From Hymenobacter jeollabukensis (GTDB lineage: Bacteria; Bacteroidota; Bacteroidia; Cytophagales; Hymenobacteraceae): a DNA stretch of 64,000 nt. The notes beneath the pieces are model-generated. The model saw only the letters and a list, made by a program, of their open reading frames with translations, was not told the DNA's origin and ran no database searches. Location of the stretch: positions 62,001-126,000 of the forward strand of contig NZ_VAJM01000015.1 in the NCBI RefSeq assembly GCF_005771675.1. The letters are read 5' to 3'. The translations under genes were made by a program, and so were the position numbers. Shown here in pieces: positions 45,188-54,147 of the stretch. Position 1 is the stretch's first letter, and each line of letters begins with the position of its first letter.

Positions 45188-46495
45188 TTGTTTTCACGTT
45201 CTGCTTTCTATTCAGGCCGCTCGGGCGGCCGGCTGTTCCTGACTGCCGCACTGCTGGGGCTGAGCGTCGGCGCGGCCCGGGCGCAGCAGGAGCTGCGCAC
45301 GCTCGACGAGTTTCTGACCCTGGCCCGCAACACCAGCCCGCTGCTGCGCGACTACGCCGGGCAAGTAGCCCAGAACCGCATCGACAGCCTGCGCCGGGCG
45401 GCCCAGCAGCGGCCCCAGCTGACCGGCAACGCGGCGGCCGTGGCGGCGCCCATCATCCGCCGCCGCGCCAACGGCGAAGGCGGCTTCGGCTACGACGAGG
45501 CCGTGTCGAACGGGGGCAACTACGCGGCCTTCGTGGGCGCCACCCAGCCGGTGCTCGGCGGGCCGGTGCTGCGCAACGACTACCGCATCCTCGAAAGCCA
45601 GGGCCTGGTGCTGCGCAACACGCGCCAGCTGGCCGGGCTGGATTTGCGCCGCAGCATCACCGACCAGTTTCTGACGGCCTTCGCCGCCGAGCAGCAGTGG
45701 ACCTACAACCAGGAGCTGCTGCGCACCCTCAACCAGCAGGACGCGCTGCTGCGCAAGCTGGTCAACGGCGGCGTGTACAAGCAGACGCAGTATTTGGCCT
45801 TCTACGCCTCGGTGCGCAACCAGGAAGTGACCACCCAGCAGGCGCGCCTGAGCTACCGCCGCGAGCTGGGCACGCTGCGCTACCTGGCCGGCGCCCCCGA
45901 CACGGCCCTGGTGCTGCTCGACAAGCCCCAGCCGCCCACCTACCGCCCGCTGGCCGGCCTGGGCTCCATCACGCAGCGCCAATACACGCTCGACTCGCTG
46001 CGCCTGCGCCTCGACCGCGAAGCCGTGGACCTGACGTACCGGCCCCGGCTCAACTGGGTGCTCGACGCGGGCCTGCAGTCGGCCAACCCGGCCCCGCTCT
46101 ACCTCTCGCACAACGTGGGCTTCAGCGGGGGCCTGACGCTGACCGTGCCCATTTTCGACGGTCACCAGCGCCAGCTCAGCTACGACCGACTTCGGATTGC
46201 GGAGCAGACGCGCACCGGCTACCGCGCCTTTCTCACCACCCAGCGCCGCCAGCAGTACCAGCAGCTCCAGGGCATTGCCCGCGAGGCGGACCAGCTGCTG
46301 GCCAGCATCCGCCGGCAGGTGGGCATTGCCGCGGCCCTGGTCGATGCCGGCCGCCAGCAACTCACCACCGGCGACATCACCATCCTCGATTACCTGCAGC
46401 TGGTGAGCAGCTACCGCAGCCTGCAGTTCAGCCTCACCCAGGCCGAAACCGAACGCCTGCGCAACCTCTACGCCCTCGATTACCTGGGCGAGTGA
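45188..46495 (+). CDS. TolC-family outer-membrane efflux protein
   Basis: A 435-residue channel with a signal peptide ending near AARAQ (33). Two OEP halves; conserved turns such as LTLTVPIFDGHQRQLSYDRL and the helix GDITILDYLQLVSSYRSLQF close to the C-terminus. The annotated start is TTG (45188) because no ATG fits before the signal peptide. First gene of the second tripartite RND system (outer channel, adaptor, pump), divergent from the two-component genes. Confidence 0.88.
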   Translation: MFSRSAFYSGRSGGRLFLTAALLGLSVGAARAQQELRTLDEFLTLARNTSPLLRDYAGQVAQNRIDSLRRAAQQRPQLTGNAAAVAAPIIRRRANGEGGFGYDEAVSNGGNYAAFVGATQPVLGGPVLRNDYRILESQGLVLRNTRQLAGLDLRRSITDQFLTAFAAEQQWTYNQELLRTLNQQDALLRKLVNGGVYKQTQYLAFYASVRNQEVTTQQARLSYRRELGTLRYLAGAPDTALVLLDKPQPPTYRPLAGLGSITQRQYTLDSLRLRLDREAVDLTYRPRLNWVLDAGLQSANPAPLYLSHNVGFSGGLTLTVPIFDGHQRQLSYDRLRIAEQTRTGYRAFLTTQRRQQYQQLQGIAREADQLLASIRRQVGIAAALVDAGRQQLTTGDITILDYLQLVSSYRSLQFSLTQAETERLRNLYALDYLGE

Positions 46496-46530
46496 GCTGT
46501 CAGTTATCAGTTGCGAGTTGTCCGTTTCAC
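46496..46530 (+). repeat. Degenerate heptamer array in the TolC-adaptor spacer
   Basis: Five consecutive heptamers GCTGTCA, GTTATCA, GTTGCGA, GTTGTCC, GTTTCAC fill 46496-46530, beginning directly after the stop codon of the upstream gene and ending 10 bp before the adaptor ATG. Confidence 0.6.
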
Positions 46531-46540
46531 CGTGAAATCC

Positions 46541-47560
46541 ATGCCTTTGCCCGCTCCTACTCTGCCTGTCACCCGTCCCGCCGCGGCTCCGCTGCTTTTG
46601 CCCAGCCTGGGTTGGGCCCTGAGGCTGCTCTTGCCGCTGCTCCTGCTGCTCCAGGCCTGCGGCGGCGCGGCCGACCCGGCCGCCGACGAAGCCACGGCCG
46701 AGGAAGAAATCCACGCCCGCGCCGCCGTGACGGTGGGCCACGTGCAAACCGACACCGTGACGGACGTGCTGCACCTGACCGGCCTGACGGCCTATCCGGC
46801 CAAGGACATTCTGCGCGCCACCACCACCGGCTACCTCGTGGCGCCGGTGCCGGTGCCGGGCCAGCGCGTGGGCGCGGGCCAGACGGTGTTTACGCTGCAG
46901 ACCAAGGAGTCGCGCACCCTGCACCTGGACCAGCTGACCGGCGACCCGAAGCTGCGCTTCAGCGGCATCATCCGCATTCCGAGCCCGCGCGCCGGCGTGA
47001 TGGCCACCGTGGACAAGCTGGCCGGCGACTACGTGCAGGACGGCGAGCAGCTCGGCACGGTGTACGACCAGTCGCGCTTCGGCTTCGTGCTCGACGTGCC
47101 CGTCACGCAGCTGCGCTACGTGCATCCCGGCCAGCGCTGCCGCATCACCCTGCCCGACGGCCGCGTGCTGCCCGGCCGGGTGGCCGAGCCGCTGCCCGCC
47201 GCCGACGTGACGGTGCAAACCCAGCGCTACACGATAAAGCCCCTGGGCCCGGTGCCCCAGCTGCCCGAAAACCTCACCGTCACCGTCGACCTCGACAAAA
47301 CCGCGCCGCAGCTGGCCGCCACGCTGCCCCGCGAGGCCGTGCTCAGCGACGAAACGCAGACCAGCTTCTGGGTGATGCGCCTGCTCAACGACAGCACCGC
47401 CGTGAAAGTCCCGGTGCGCCCCGGTCCCGAGCAGGCCGGCCGCGTCGTCATCCAAAGTCCATCCTTCTCCCCCACCGACCGCATCGTGCTGACCGGCAAC
47501 TACGGCCTGGACGATACCGCCGCCGTGCAGCTGCCCGCCCAGCCGGAGCCGAAAGAATAA
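46541..47560 (+). CDS. RND efflux periplasmic adaptor lipoprotein
   Basis: A 339-residue adaptor from the ATG at 46541. Hydrophobic signal with lipobox LLLQAC. Barrel-sandwich half VTDVLHLTGLTAYPAKDILRA is followed quickly by the second half IRIPSPRAGVMATVDKLAGD, so the alpha-hairpin is short or missing. A beta-barrel (FVLDVPVTQLRYVHPGQ) and membrane-proximal domain (LPREAVLSDETQT) follow. It is 45 bp after the TolC gene and 154 bp before the pump gene. Confidence 0.88.
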   Translation: MPLPAPTLPVTRPAAAPLLLPSLGWALRLLLPLLLLLQACGGAADPAADEATAEEEIHARAAVTVGHVQTDTVTDVLHLTGLTAYPAKDILRATTTGYLVAPVPVPGQRVGAGQTVFTLQTKESRTLHLDQLTGDPKLRFSGIIRIPSPRAGVMATVDKLAGDYVQDGEQLGTVYDQSRFGFVLDVPVTQLRYVHPGQRCRITLPDGRVLPGRVAEPLPAADVTVQTQRYTIKPLGPVPQLPENLTVTVDLDKTAPQLAATLPREAVLSDETQTSFWVMRLLNDSTAVKVPVRPGPEQAGRVVIQSPSFSPTDRIVLTGNYGLDDTAAVQLPAQPEPKE

Positions 47561-47714
47561 GCCGGCCGCCCAACCGCGGAACGGCATCCCGAGGCGCGGC
47601 CCGAAGTACCTCGCGGGCTGATGGTATTCTCCTGGTTCAACGAAGGAATTGCTATCCAGCGAGATGTCTCGACAAGCTCGACATGCAGGGCCATTAGCAC
47701 CCAACACTCCCCCC

Positions 47715-50700
47715 ATGCGTCCATCCGTTTTTCAAGCTTACAAAGCCCCGATTGCCGTGGTGCTGGCCCTGGGCCTCGCGCTGGGCGTGCTGGCCTACCG
47801 CCGCATCTCGGTGGCGCTGTTCCCGGAAGTCACCTTTCCGAAGGTGAAAGTCATTGCCGACAGCGGCCTGCAGCCCGTCGACCGGATGATGGTGACGGTG
47901 ACCAAGCCCATGGAGGACGCCATGAAGCAGGTGCCGGGCCTGACGCTGCTGCGCTCCACCACCAGCCGCGGCAGCTGCGAAATATCGGCCTACCTCGACT
48001 GGAACGTGGACGTGGTGCGCAGCCAGCAGAACATCGAGTCGCGGCTGAACCAGATCCGCAGCGACCTACCGGCGGGCACCCAGATCAGCGTGGAGCGCAT
48101 GAACCCGGCCATTCTGCCCGTGATGGGCTACACGCTGGAAGGCCCCGGCCGCTCGGCCCTGGAGCTGCGGCGGCTGGCGCTGCTGACCGTCAAGCCCTTC
48201 GTCTCGCAGGTCGACGGCGTGTCGGCGGTGCAGATTCAGGGCGGGCGCACCAAGGAGTTTGAGGTGGAGCTGCTGCCCGACCAGTTGGCCGCCCTGGGCC
48301 TGACGCCCACCGACGTGAGCACCATGCTGGGCCAGACCAACTTCGTGCAGAGCAACGGCTACCTAGCCGACTACCGCCGCCTTTACCTGACCGTCACCGA
48401 CGCCACCATCACCGGCAAATCGGACGTGGAAAACGTGGTGCTGCGCAACGACGGCCGCCGCATCGTGCGCCTCGCCGACGTGGCCACCGTGCGCGTGGCC
48501 GAGCAGCCCGAGTACACCCGCATCAACGCCAACGGCCACGACGCGGTGCTCATCGGTGTGCTGCGCCAGCCCGACGCCAACGTGGTGCAGGTGGCGGCCG
48601 GCGTGCGGGCCAAAATCAAAACCCTGCAGGCCGGCCTGCCCCGCGGCATCCGCCTGGCACCCTACTACGACCAGTCCGATTTCGTGTCCGAAGTCGTGCG
48701 CTCGGTGCAGGATTCGCTCTGGATTGGCCTCGCGCTGGCCCTGGCCGTTACGGCGCTGTTTCTGCGCTCCTGGCGGGCCTCGCTCACCATTCTGCTCACC
48801 ATTCCCATTGCCCTGGCTCTTACGGTGGCGGTGCTGTATTTCGGCCTGGGCTACTCCTTCAACATCATGACGCTGGGGGCTGTGGCCGCCGCCATCGGCC
48901 TGATGATTGACGACGCGGTGGTGATGGTGGAGCAGCTGCACCGCGTGGGCGAGGAGCACCCCGAGGCGTCTACCAGCGAAATCGTGGCCCGCTCGGTGCA
49001 GCACCTGCTGCCGGCCCTCGTCGGCTCGTCGCTGAGCACCATCGTAATTTTCCTGCCCTTCGCCCTGCTCGGCGGCGTGGCCGGGGCCTACTTCAAGGTG
49101 CTGGCTACCACGATGGTGGTGGCGCTGATCTGCTCCTTCCTGGTGGCCTGGCTAGGCTTGCCGGTGCTGTATCTGCTGCTCTCGCGCATCGGGTTCGGGG
49201 AAAAAAAGCCGGCTGGGGAGTCGCTCAACGATAGTGGTACTACGACGTTGAGTCGTAGTACCACTTCCGGCACGCCGGCCCTACCGTCGGGGTCGGCGGG
49301 TGAAGACCCTGCAAACCACGGCCTGACCGAAGCGGCCCACCACGAAATTCCCTGGGTGCGCTCCGTCATTCGTCACCCGGCCTATTCGGTGGTGGGCGTG
49401 GCGCTGCTCATCGGGCTGATGTGGTTTATCATTCCGCGCCTGGCCACCGGCTTTCTGCCCGAAATGGACGAGGGCGCCATCGTGCTCGACTACAACTCGC
49501 CGCCCGGCACCTCGCTGGAGGAAACCGACCGCATGCTGCGCCAGGCCGAAAAGCTCATCGTGCGGGTGCCGGAAGTGGCCAGCTACTCGCGCCGCACGGG
49601 CACGCAGATGGGCTTTTTCATCACCGAGCCCAACAGCGGCGACTACCTCATCCGCCTGAAAACCGACCGGAAGCGCACCACCGACGAAGTCATCGACGAC
49701 ATCCGCCAGCGCATCGAAAGCTCGCAGCCGGCCCTGGTCATCGACTTCGGCCAGGTTATCGGCGACATGCTGGGCGACCTGATGAGCACTGTGCAGCCCA
49801 TCGAAATCAAGCTCTTCGGCCCGAACGCCGCCACCCGCTACGAGCTGGCAGATAAGGTGGCCGGCATCGTGGAAAGCACGCCCGGCACGGCCGACGTGTT
49901 CAACGGCATCGTGCGCGTGGGGCCGTCCATCGACGTGCGGCCCGAGCCCGCGCGCCTGGCGCAGTTCGGCCTCACCGCCACCGACTTCCAGACGCAGCTG
50001 CAAACCCAGCTGGCGGGCGTGGTGGCCGGCAACGTGCTGGAGGGCGAGCAGCTGCTCAACATCCGCCTGCGCTACCCCGGCGCGGCTACCGCCAGCTTGC
50101 AGGAAGTGCGGCAGCAACCCATTTTCCTGCCGGGCGGGCAGCGCCGCCGCCTCGATGAGCTGGCCACGGTGACGGTGTCGGCCGGCGACGCGGAGCTGGA
50201 GCGCGAAAACCTGCAGGCCATGACGGCCATTACCGCCCGGCTCAACGGCCGCGACCTGGGCTCGGCCATGAGCGAAATCCGCCAGAAGCTCGACCGCGAC
50301 CTGCCGCTGCCGCCCGGCTATTTCATCCAGTTTGGGGGCAGCTACGCCGAGCAGCAGCAGTCGTTCCAGGAGCTGCTCACCATCTTGGTCACGGCCTGCC
50401 TGCTGGTGTTTGCCGTGGGCCTGTTCCTGTTCCGCGACCTAAAGGCCGCCGCCCTCATCCTGCTGGTAGCCGTGCTCGGCCCCGCCGGCGGCAGCCTGGC
50501 ACTGTACCTGACGGGCACGCCGCTGAACGTGGGCTCCTACACCGGCCTGATCATGGTGGTGGGCATCATCGGCGAAAACGCCATTTTCACCCTGCAGCAG
50601 TTCAACGACGCCCGCCAGAGCGCGCCCGTGGAGCAGGCCATCGGCTACGCCATTGCGGCCCGCCTGCGCCCCAAGCTGATGACTGCGCTGTCGGCCATTG

Positions 50701-50885
50701 CCGCGCTGCTGCCGCTGGCGCTGGGCATTGGGGCGGGGGCGCAGCTGCACCAGCCGCTGGCCATTGCCGTCATCGGCGGGCTGCTGCTGGCGCTGCCCTT
50801 GCTGCTGGTGGTGCTGCCCAGCCTGCTGCGCCTGGCCTACGGGCGTGGCAAAGCCGAGGCTGCGTCAGCCGTGGCGGCGGTCTGA
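47715..50885 (+). CDS. RND efflux inner-membrane transporter
   Basis: A 1056-residue pump from the ATG at 47715 (MRPSVFQAYKAPIAVVLALG). It has the RND plan with 12 helices, VALFPEVTFPKVKVIADSG after TM1, and TM4 motif IGLMIDDAVVMVEQ with paired Asp. The central region between the two halves (about residues 495-540) is a polar Ser/Thr/Gly-rich linker encoded in part by a palindromic DNA repeat. The pump differs from the CusA-like protein at 36171 in its TM4 motif, so the two systems are not recent duplicates. Substrate unknown. Confidence 0.92.
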   Translation: MRPSVFQAYKAPIAVVLALGLALGVLAYRRISVALFPEVTFPKVKVIADSGLQPVDRMMVTVTKPMEDAMKQVPGLTLLRSTTSRGSCEISAYLDWNVDVVRSQQNIESRLNQIRSDLPAGTQISVERMNPAILPVMGYTLEGPGRSALELRRLALLTVKPFVSQVDGVSAVQIQGGRTKEFEVELLPDQLAALGLTPTDVSTMLGQTNFVQSNGYLADYRRLYLTVTDATITGKSDVENVVLRNDGRRIVRLADVATVRVAEQPEYTRINANGHDAVLIGVLRQPDANVVQVAAGVRAKIKTLQAGLPRGIRLAPYYDQSDFVSEVVRSVQDSLWIGLALALAVTALFLRSWRASLTILLTIPIALALTVAVLYFGLGYSFNIMTLGAVAAAIGLMIDDAVVMVEQLHRVGEEHPEASTSEIVARSVQHLLPALVGSSLSTIVIFLPFALLGGVAGAYFKVLATTMVVALICSFLVAWLGLPVLYLLLSRIGFGEKKPAGESLNDSGTTTLSRSTTSGTPALPSGSAGEDPANHGLTEAAHHEIPWVRSVIRHPAYSVVGVALLIGLMWFIIPRLATGFLPEMDEGAIVLDYNSPPGTSLEETDRMLRQAEKLIVRVPEVASYSRRTGTQMGFFITEPNSGDYLIRLKTDRKRTTDEVIDDIRQRIESSQPALVIDFGQVIGDMLGDLMSTVQPIEIKLFGPNAATRYELADKVAGIVESTPGTADVFNGIVRVGPSIDVRPEPARLAQFGLTATDFQTQLQTQLAGVVAGNVLEGEQLLNIRLRYPGAATASLQEVRQQPIFLPGGQRRRLDELATVTVSAGDAELERENLQAMTAITARLNGRDLGSAMSEIRQKLDRDLPLPPGYFIQFGGSYAEQQQSFQELLTILVTACLLVFAVGLFLFRDLKAAALILLVAVLGPAGGSLALYLTGTPLNVGSYTGLIMVVGIIGENAIFTLQQFNDARQSAPVEQAIGYAIAARLRPKLMTALSAIAALLPLALGIGAGAQLHQPLAIAVIGGLLLALPLLLVVLPSLLRLAYGRGKAEAASAVAAV
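49233..49265. repeat. Palindromic repeat inside the RND pump coding sequence
   Basis: Arms AGTGGTACTACGA (49233-49245) and TCGTAGTACCACT (49253-49265), perfect over 13 bp with a 7-nt loop. It is in frame and encodes Ser/Thr-rich residues (about 507-518) of the cytoplasmic linker. Confidence 0.75.
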
Positions 50886-50902
50886 GCAAGGCCCCGAACC
50901 GG

Positions 50903-51319
50903 TCAGCCCCAGATGAGCACCAGCGTGCCGGTGACGATGAGGCCCGCGCCCAGGCCGGTCTGCCAGGTGAGCTTCTCGCCCAGGAACACCACCGCCAGCA
51001 CGATGGTCAGGGCCACGCTGAGCTTGTCGACGGGCGCCACCTGGGAAACCTTGCCCAGCTGCAGCGCCCGGAAGTAAAACACCCAGGAGAGGCCCGTAGC
51101 CAGCCCCGAGAGGCCCAGAAACAACCAGTTGGCGCGCGTGAGCGAATGAATTTCGCCGAGCCCGCCCCGGAAGTACACGATGCCCCAGGCCAGCACCAGG
51201 ATGACGGTGGTGCGCACGGCCGTAGCCAGGTTGGAGTCGACGCCCTTGATGCCGATTTTGGCCAGCACGGCCGTCAGGGCCGCGAAGAGGGCGGAAAGCA
51301 ATGCGAAAAGCCACCACAT
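50903..51319 (-). CDS. EamA-family small transporter
   Basis: A 138-residue membrane protein from the ATG at 51319, with one EamA unit of five hydrophobic helices (MWWLFALLSALFAALTAVLA; AVRTTVILVLAWGIVYF; WLFLGLSGLATGLSWVFYF; LSVALTIVLAVVFLGE; GLGAGLIVTGTLVLIWG). Single-unit EamA proteins of about 140 residues are normal and probably dimerise. The frame is open upstream, but that part is the shadow of the next gene. It converges with the RND pump gene with 17 bp between the stops. Confidence 0.87.
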   Translation of the reverse strand: MWWLFALLSALFAALTAVLAKIGIKGVDSNLATAVRTTVILVLAWGIVYFRGGLGEIHSLTRANWLFLGLSGLATGLSWVFYFRALQLGKVSQVAPVDKLSVALTIVLAVVFLGEKLTWQTGLGAGLIVTGTLVLIWG

Positions 51320-51350
51320 AAGCCGGAGCGAAAAAGTAAACGAGCTGGTT

Positions 51351-52067
51351 TTACGCAGGCCGGCGCCAATACGCCCGGCTGGCCAGCCACCACGCGCGCA
51401 GCTGCCGAAAATCGGGCGAAAACAGCACGTGCAGACTGGCCACCCAGCCCACCGAACACACCCAGCCGGCCAGCACGTCGGAGGGGTAATGCACGCCCAG
51501 GTACATGCGCGAGAGGCCCACGCCCAGCGCGAACAGGGCACCGACTAGCCACACGACCCACCGCCCGCGCGTGCGCCAGAGCAGAAACCCCAGCGCCGCC
51601 GCCAGCGTGGCTGAGCCCATGGCGTGGCCGCTCGGGAAGCTGTAGAACTTCTCCGGCGCGATGGAAACCCACAGCGCCGGCCGAGGCCGCCCGAAGATGG
51701 TTTTGGCTAACACGTTCAATGCCACTGCCCCGCCGACCGATAAGGCGAAAAACAACGCTTCCGTGCGCCGATGCCGCCACAGCAGCAGGCCCGCAATGGC
51801 GGCGCCTACGACGGACATCACCTCCGGACCACCGGCCGTGGTGAGGGCCAGCGCCAAACCATCCAATGTGGGGCTCTGCTGCTGATGAATCCATTCCAGG
51901 ATAGCCTGGTCGCCGATGAAGCCGCCGCTTTCCCAGATGTCCTCGGCCACTTCCACGAAGATGAACCACGGCGCCCCGATGCCCAGCAGCAACAACGCCA
52001 CCAGGGCACCGTGCCCGCGCAGCGCCAGCCGCGCCTTCTGGTAAAAAACGACCAGCCGCTGCTTCAT
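51351..52067 (-). CDS. PAP2-superfamily membrane phosphatase
   Basis: A 238-residue integral membrane protein with about six helices. Complete PAP2 motifs: C1 KTIFGRPRP, C2 YSFPSGHAMGSA, C3 SRMYLGVHYPSDVLAG. This is the BcrC/PgpB-like form and may recycle undecaprenyl pyrophosphate or dephosphorylate phospholipids. Its start overlaps the stop of the YncE-like gene by 4 bp, so they are translationally coupled; the EamA gene follows 31 bp later. Confidence 0.9.
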   Translation of the reverse strand: MKQRLVVFYQKARLALRGHGALVALLLLGIGAPWFIFVEVAEDIWESGGFIGDQAILEWIHQQQSPTLDGLALALTTAGGPEVMSVVGAAIAGLLLWRHRRTEALFFALSVGGAVALNVLAKTIFGRPRPALWVSIAPEKFYSFPSGHAMGSATLAAALGFLLWRTRGRWVVWLVGALFALGVGLSRMYLGVHYPSDVLAGWVCSVGWVASLHVLFSPDFRQLRAWWLASRAYWRRPA

Positions 52068-53089
52068 CGTCCAAATTCCAACACTTTAAACGTGCCCGGC
52101 ACCACGCTCGGCCGGGGATGCGGCACCTCCGCTGTGGCGGCCGGCGCCGGGCCGAACTCCGCCGTACTCAGGTAGAGCCGGCGCGTCGTCGGGTCCTGCG
52201 TGATAGTGCGCGCCCCGCGGGCCGAGGGAGTGGTTGCGGTGCGGTAGCTGGTGGGCGAATCGGCGTAGATGACGGTGAGTGTGCCTTCGCCGTTCGAGCT
52301 AATGGCCGCTTGCGTCGTCTCGTCGAACACCACCCCGTCGACGCCCTTGCCAATGGGCACCTGCGCCACCACCTTACCCGTCCGCGCGTCCAGCACGATG
52401 GCCTTTTCGTTGGCGCACACGCTGAAAAGGCGGTGGCGCTTACGGTCCAATGCCAGGCCGCTGGGTCCCTCGCCTGGCGCCACTGACCAGCGCTGCTTCA
52501 CGACCAGGGTTTTGGCATCGAACACCACGATTTCGTGGGTGTCCTCCAGGTTCACGAAGATCCGGCCCTGCCCGTCGGCTACACCGGCTTCGGGGGCGCC
52601 GCCCAACGCCACAGTGCCCACCACCTTATTGGTCACCGGGTCGATGACGGTGGCGCTGCTGCCCGCGTTGTTGAACACGAACACCCGGCCGGAGAAGTCG
52701 TCCTGCAGCAGGGCGTCGGGCTTGGCGCCCGTGGGCAGGCTGCCGAGCGGCTTCAGCATTTGCAGGTCGAAGATGGTCACTGTGTTGGCGCGGCCGTTGG
52801 TGATGTAACCGCGCCCCAGCTTGGGCAGCGGCAGAATGCCGTGTACGCCGGGTGTGTTGGCAATGGTGCCCACTTTCCGGTGCGTGCGCAAGTCCACCAC
52901 GTCCACCTGCGTAGCGTGCGAGAGGTACAGCCGCCGGGCGCTGGCATCCACGGCCAGGTAGTCCCAGCCGCCTTCGCCGCCCACGGTCGTGGTGTGCAGC
53001 AAGTGATAGGTGACGGGAGGGGGTACTTGGGCGTCAACCAGCAGGCGGCTGGCCAAGCCCACTGCGGAGAGAAGCAGAAGGGTTTTCAT
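52064..53089 (-). CDS. YncE-like secreted beta-propeller protein
   Basis: A 341-residue secreted protein from the ATG at 53089. Signal peptide about 1-20. Residues about 35-335 form repeated propeller blades of the YVTN/YncE type (YLAVDASARRLYLSHATQVDVVD; RVFVFNNAGSSATVIDPVTN; RIFVNLEDTHEIVVFDAKT; RLFSVCANEKAIVLDARTG). Homologues bind DNA or small ligands in the periplasm, or have no known function. Overlaps the downstream PAP2 gene by 4 bp. Confidence 0.87.
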   Translation of the reverse strand: MKTLLLLSAVGLASRLLVDAQVPPPVTYHLLHTTTVGGEGGWDYLAVDASARRLYLSHATQVDVVDLRTHRKVGTIANTPGVHGILPLPKLGRGYITNGRANTVTIFDLQMLKPLGSLPTGAKPDALLQDDFSGRVFVFNNAGSSATVIDPVTNKVVGTVALGGAPEAGVADGQGRIFVNLEDTHEIVVFDAKTLVVKQRWSVAPGEGPSGLALDRKRHRLFSVCANEKAIVLDARTGKVVAQVPIGKGVDGVVFDETTQAAISSNGEGTLTVIYADSPTSYRTATTPSARGARTITQDPTTRRLYLSTAEFGPAPAATAEVPHPRPSVVPGTFKVLEFGR

Positions 53090-53196
53090 GCGGTCCAACG
53101 TAGCGGGCAAACCTGAAGTTAATCTGTGGGTAGCGGCTCCACTTCACCCACTTTCCCCTGTGCCTGCGGTCAGCAATACGTTGGGTAGCAGGGGTG

Positions 53197-54009
53197 CTAT
53201 TTGGTCGGGCGCCACATCAGGCCCAGGCCGGCGCCGCCGGGGTACACCGTGGGCGTAAACGTGGTGCCGTCCAACAGGCGCGGCTTGCGCCCCCACCGGT
53301 TGCGGTGCGAGAGATACGCCAGGTGCGCCGACAGAATGCCGAACCCGGCCCCGGCCACCACGTCTGACTGCCAGTGTTTGGTATTGATCATGCGCAGGGC
53401 GCCCACGCCGGTAGCAATGGTGTAGGCCCCGATGCCGTACCACTGGCTTTTGTCGCGGAACTCGTTGTGCACGATGCTGGCGGCGAGGAACGCCTGCGCC
53501 GTGTGGCCCGAGGGAAACGAGAGGTTGTCGGAGCCGTCGGGGCGGGTTTCACGCGTGAGGTTCTTGACGGCAAACACCGTGGCCAGCATAATGACCTCCG
53601 ACTTGCCAATGACCAGCAGGGTGTTCAGCCGGTCGTTGCGCGACTCCACCCCAGCCAGCGCTACCAGGCCCAGCTCGGCGTAAGGTGCGAAGATGAGGTA
53701 GTTGTCGAGCGAGGTGCGGTAGGTGGGGAACAGCCGGTGAATGTCGCGGTTGGCCTGCTGGTTAGTGTAGAAGCCTCCGCCGTTAAAGGTGTATGCGCCG
53801 TAGCCGATCAGCGCGGCCGGCACAACCACCGCCTTCACCAGCTTGCCGCGGTACCAGGGCTTTTTCACCACCGCTGGCACTCCGCCAGGGTTTTCGAATT
53901 TATGCGTCGTGTCGGGCGCAGCCACCGGCGGGGTTACCTGGGCTAAGGCGGTGCTGCTCATACTCAGGCCACCAGCCAGCAGCCATGCAAAACGGAAAGA
54001 TGTTGCCAT
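53197..54009 (-). CDS. PAP2-superfamily phosphatase, secreted form
   Basis: A 270-residue protein with a signal peptide ending near TALAQ (24). PAP2 motifs: KNLTRETRPDGSD (C1), LSFPSGHTAQAF (C2), RMINTKHWQSDVVAG (C3). Layout is like the protein at 35218, but with the canonical PSGH. It is the first gene upstream of the YncE/PAP2/EamA cluster, with a gap of 107 bp, so it may belong to the same transcript. Confidence 0.9.
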   Translation of the reverse strand: MATSFRFAWLLAGGLSMSSTALAQVTPPVAAPDTTHKFENPGGVPAVVKKPWYRGKLVKAVVVPAALIGYGAYTFNGGGFYTNQQANRDIHRLFPTYRTSLDNYLIFAPYAELGLVALAGVESRNDRLNTLLVIGKSEVIMLATVFAVKNLTRETRPDGSDNLSFPSGHTAQAFLAASIVHNEFRDKSQWYGIGAYTIATGVGALRMINTKHWQSDVVAGAGFGILSAHLAYLSHRNRWGRKPRLLDGTTFTPTVYPGGAGLGLMWRPTK

Positions 54010-54147
54010 TGTCTTCAGAGGTTAACCAGCCCCGACCGACCCGGCCCGGGGGCTCAGCGGCAGTGTACGAGGCGATTCTGGAGACATTCTGAGCACTTTT
54101 CCAGACGACTTCATCGCGGACGGCCAGCGGCTATTCGTGCGCCGTTA

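Noticed and set aside
45212-47716. An 834-codon frame (-), and an 849-codon frame (+) from 45148
   Set aside because: Both are shadows of the TolC-like and adaptor genes in other frames. The real genes have signal peptides and family motifs.
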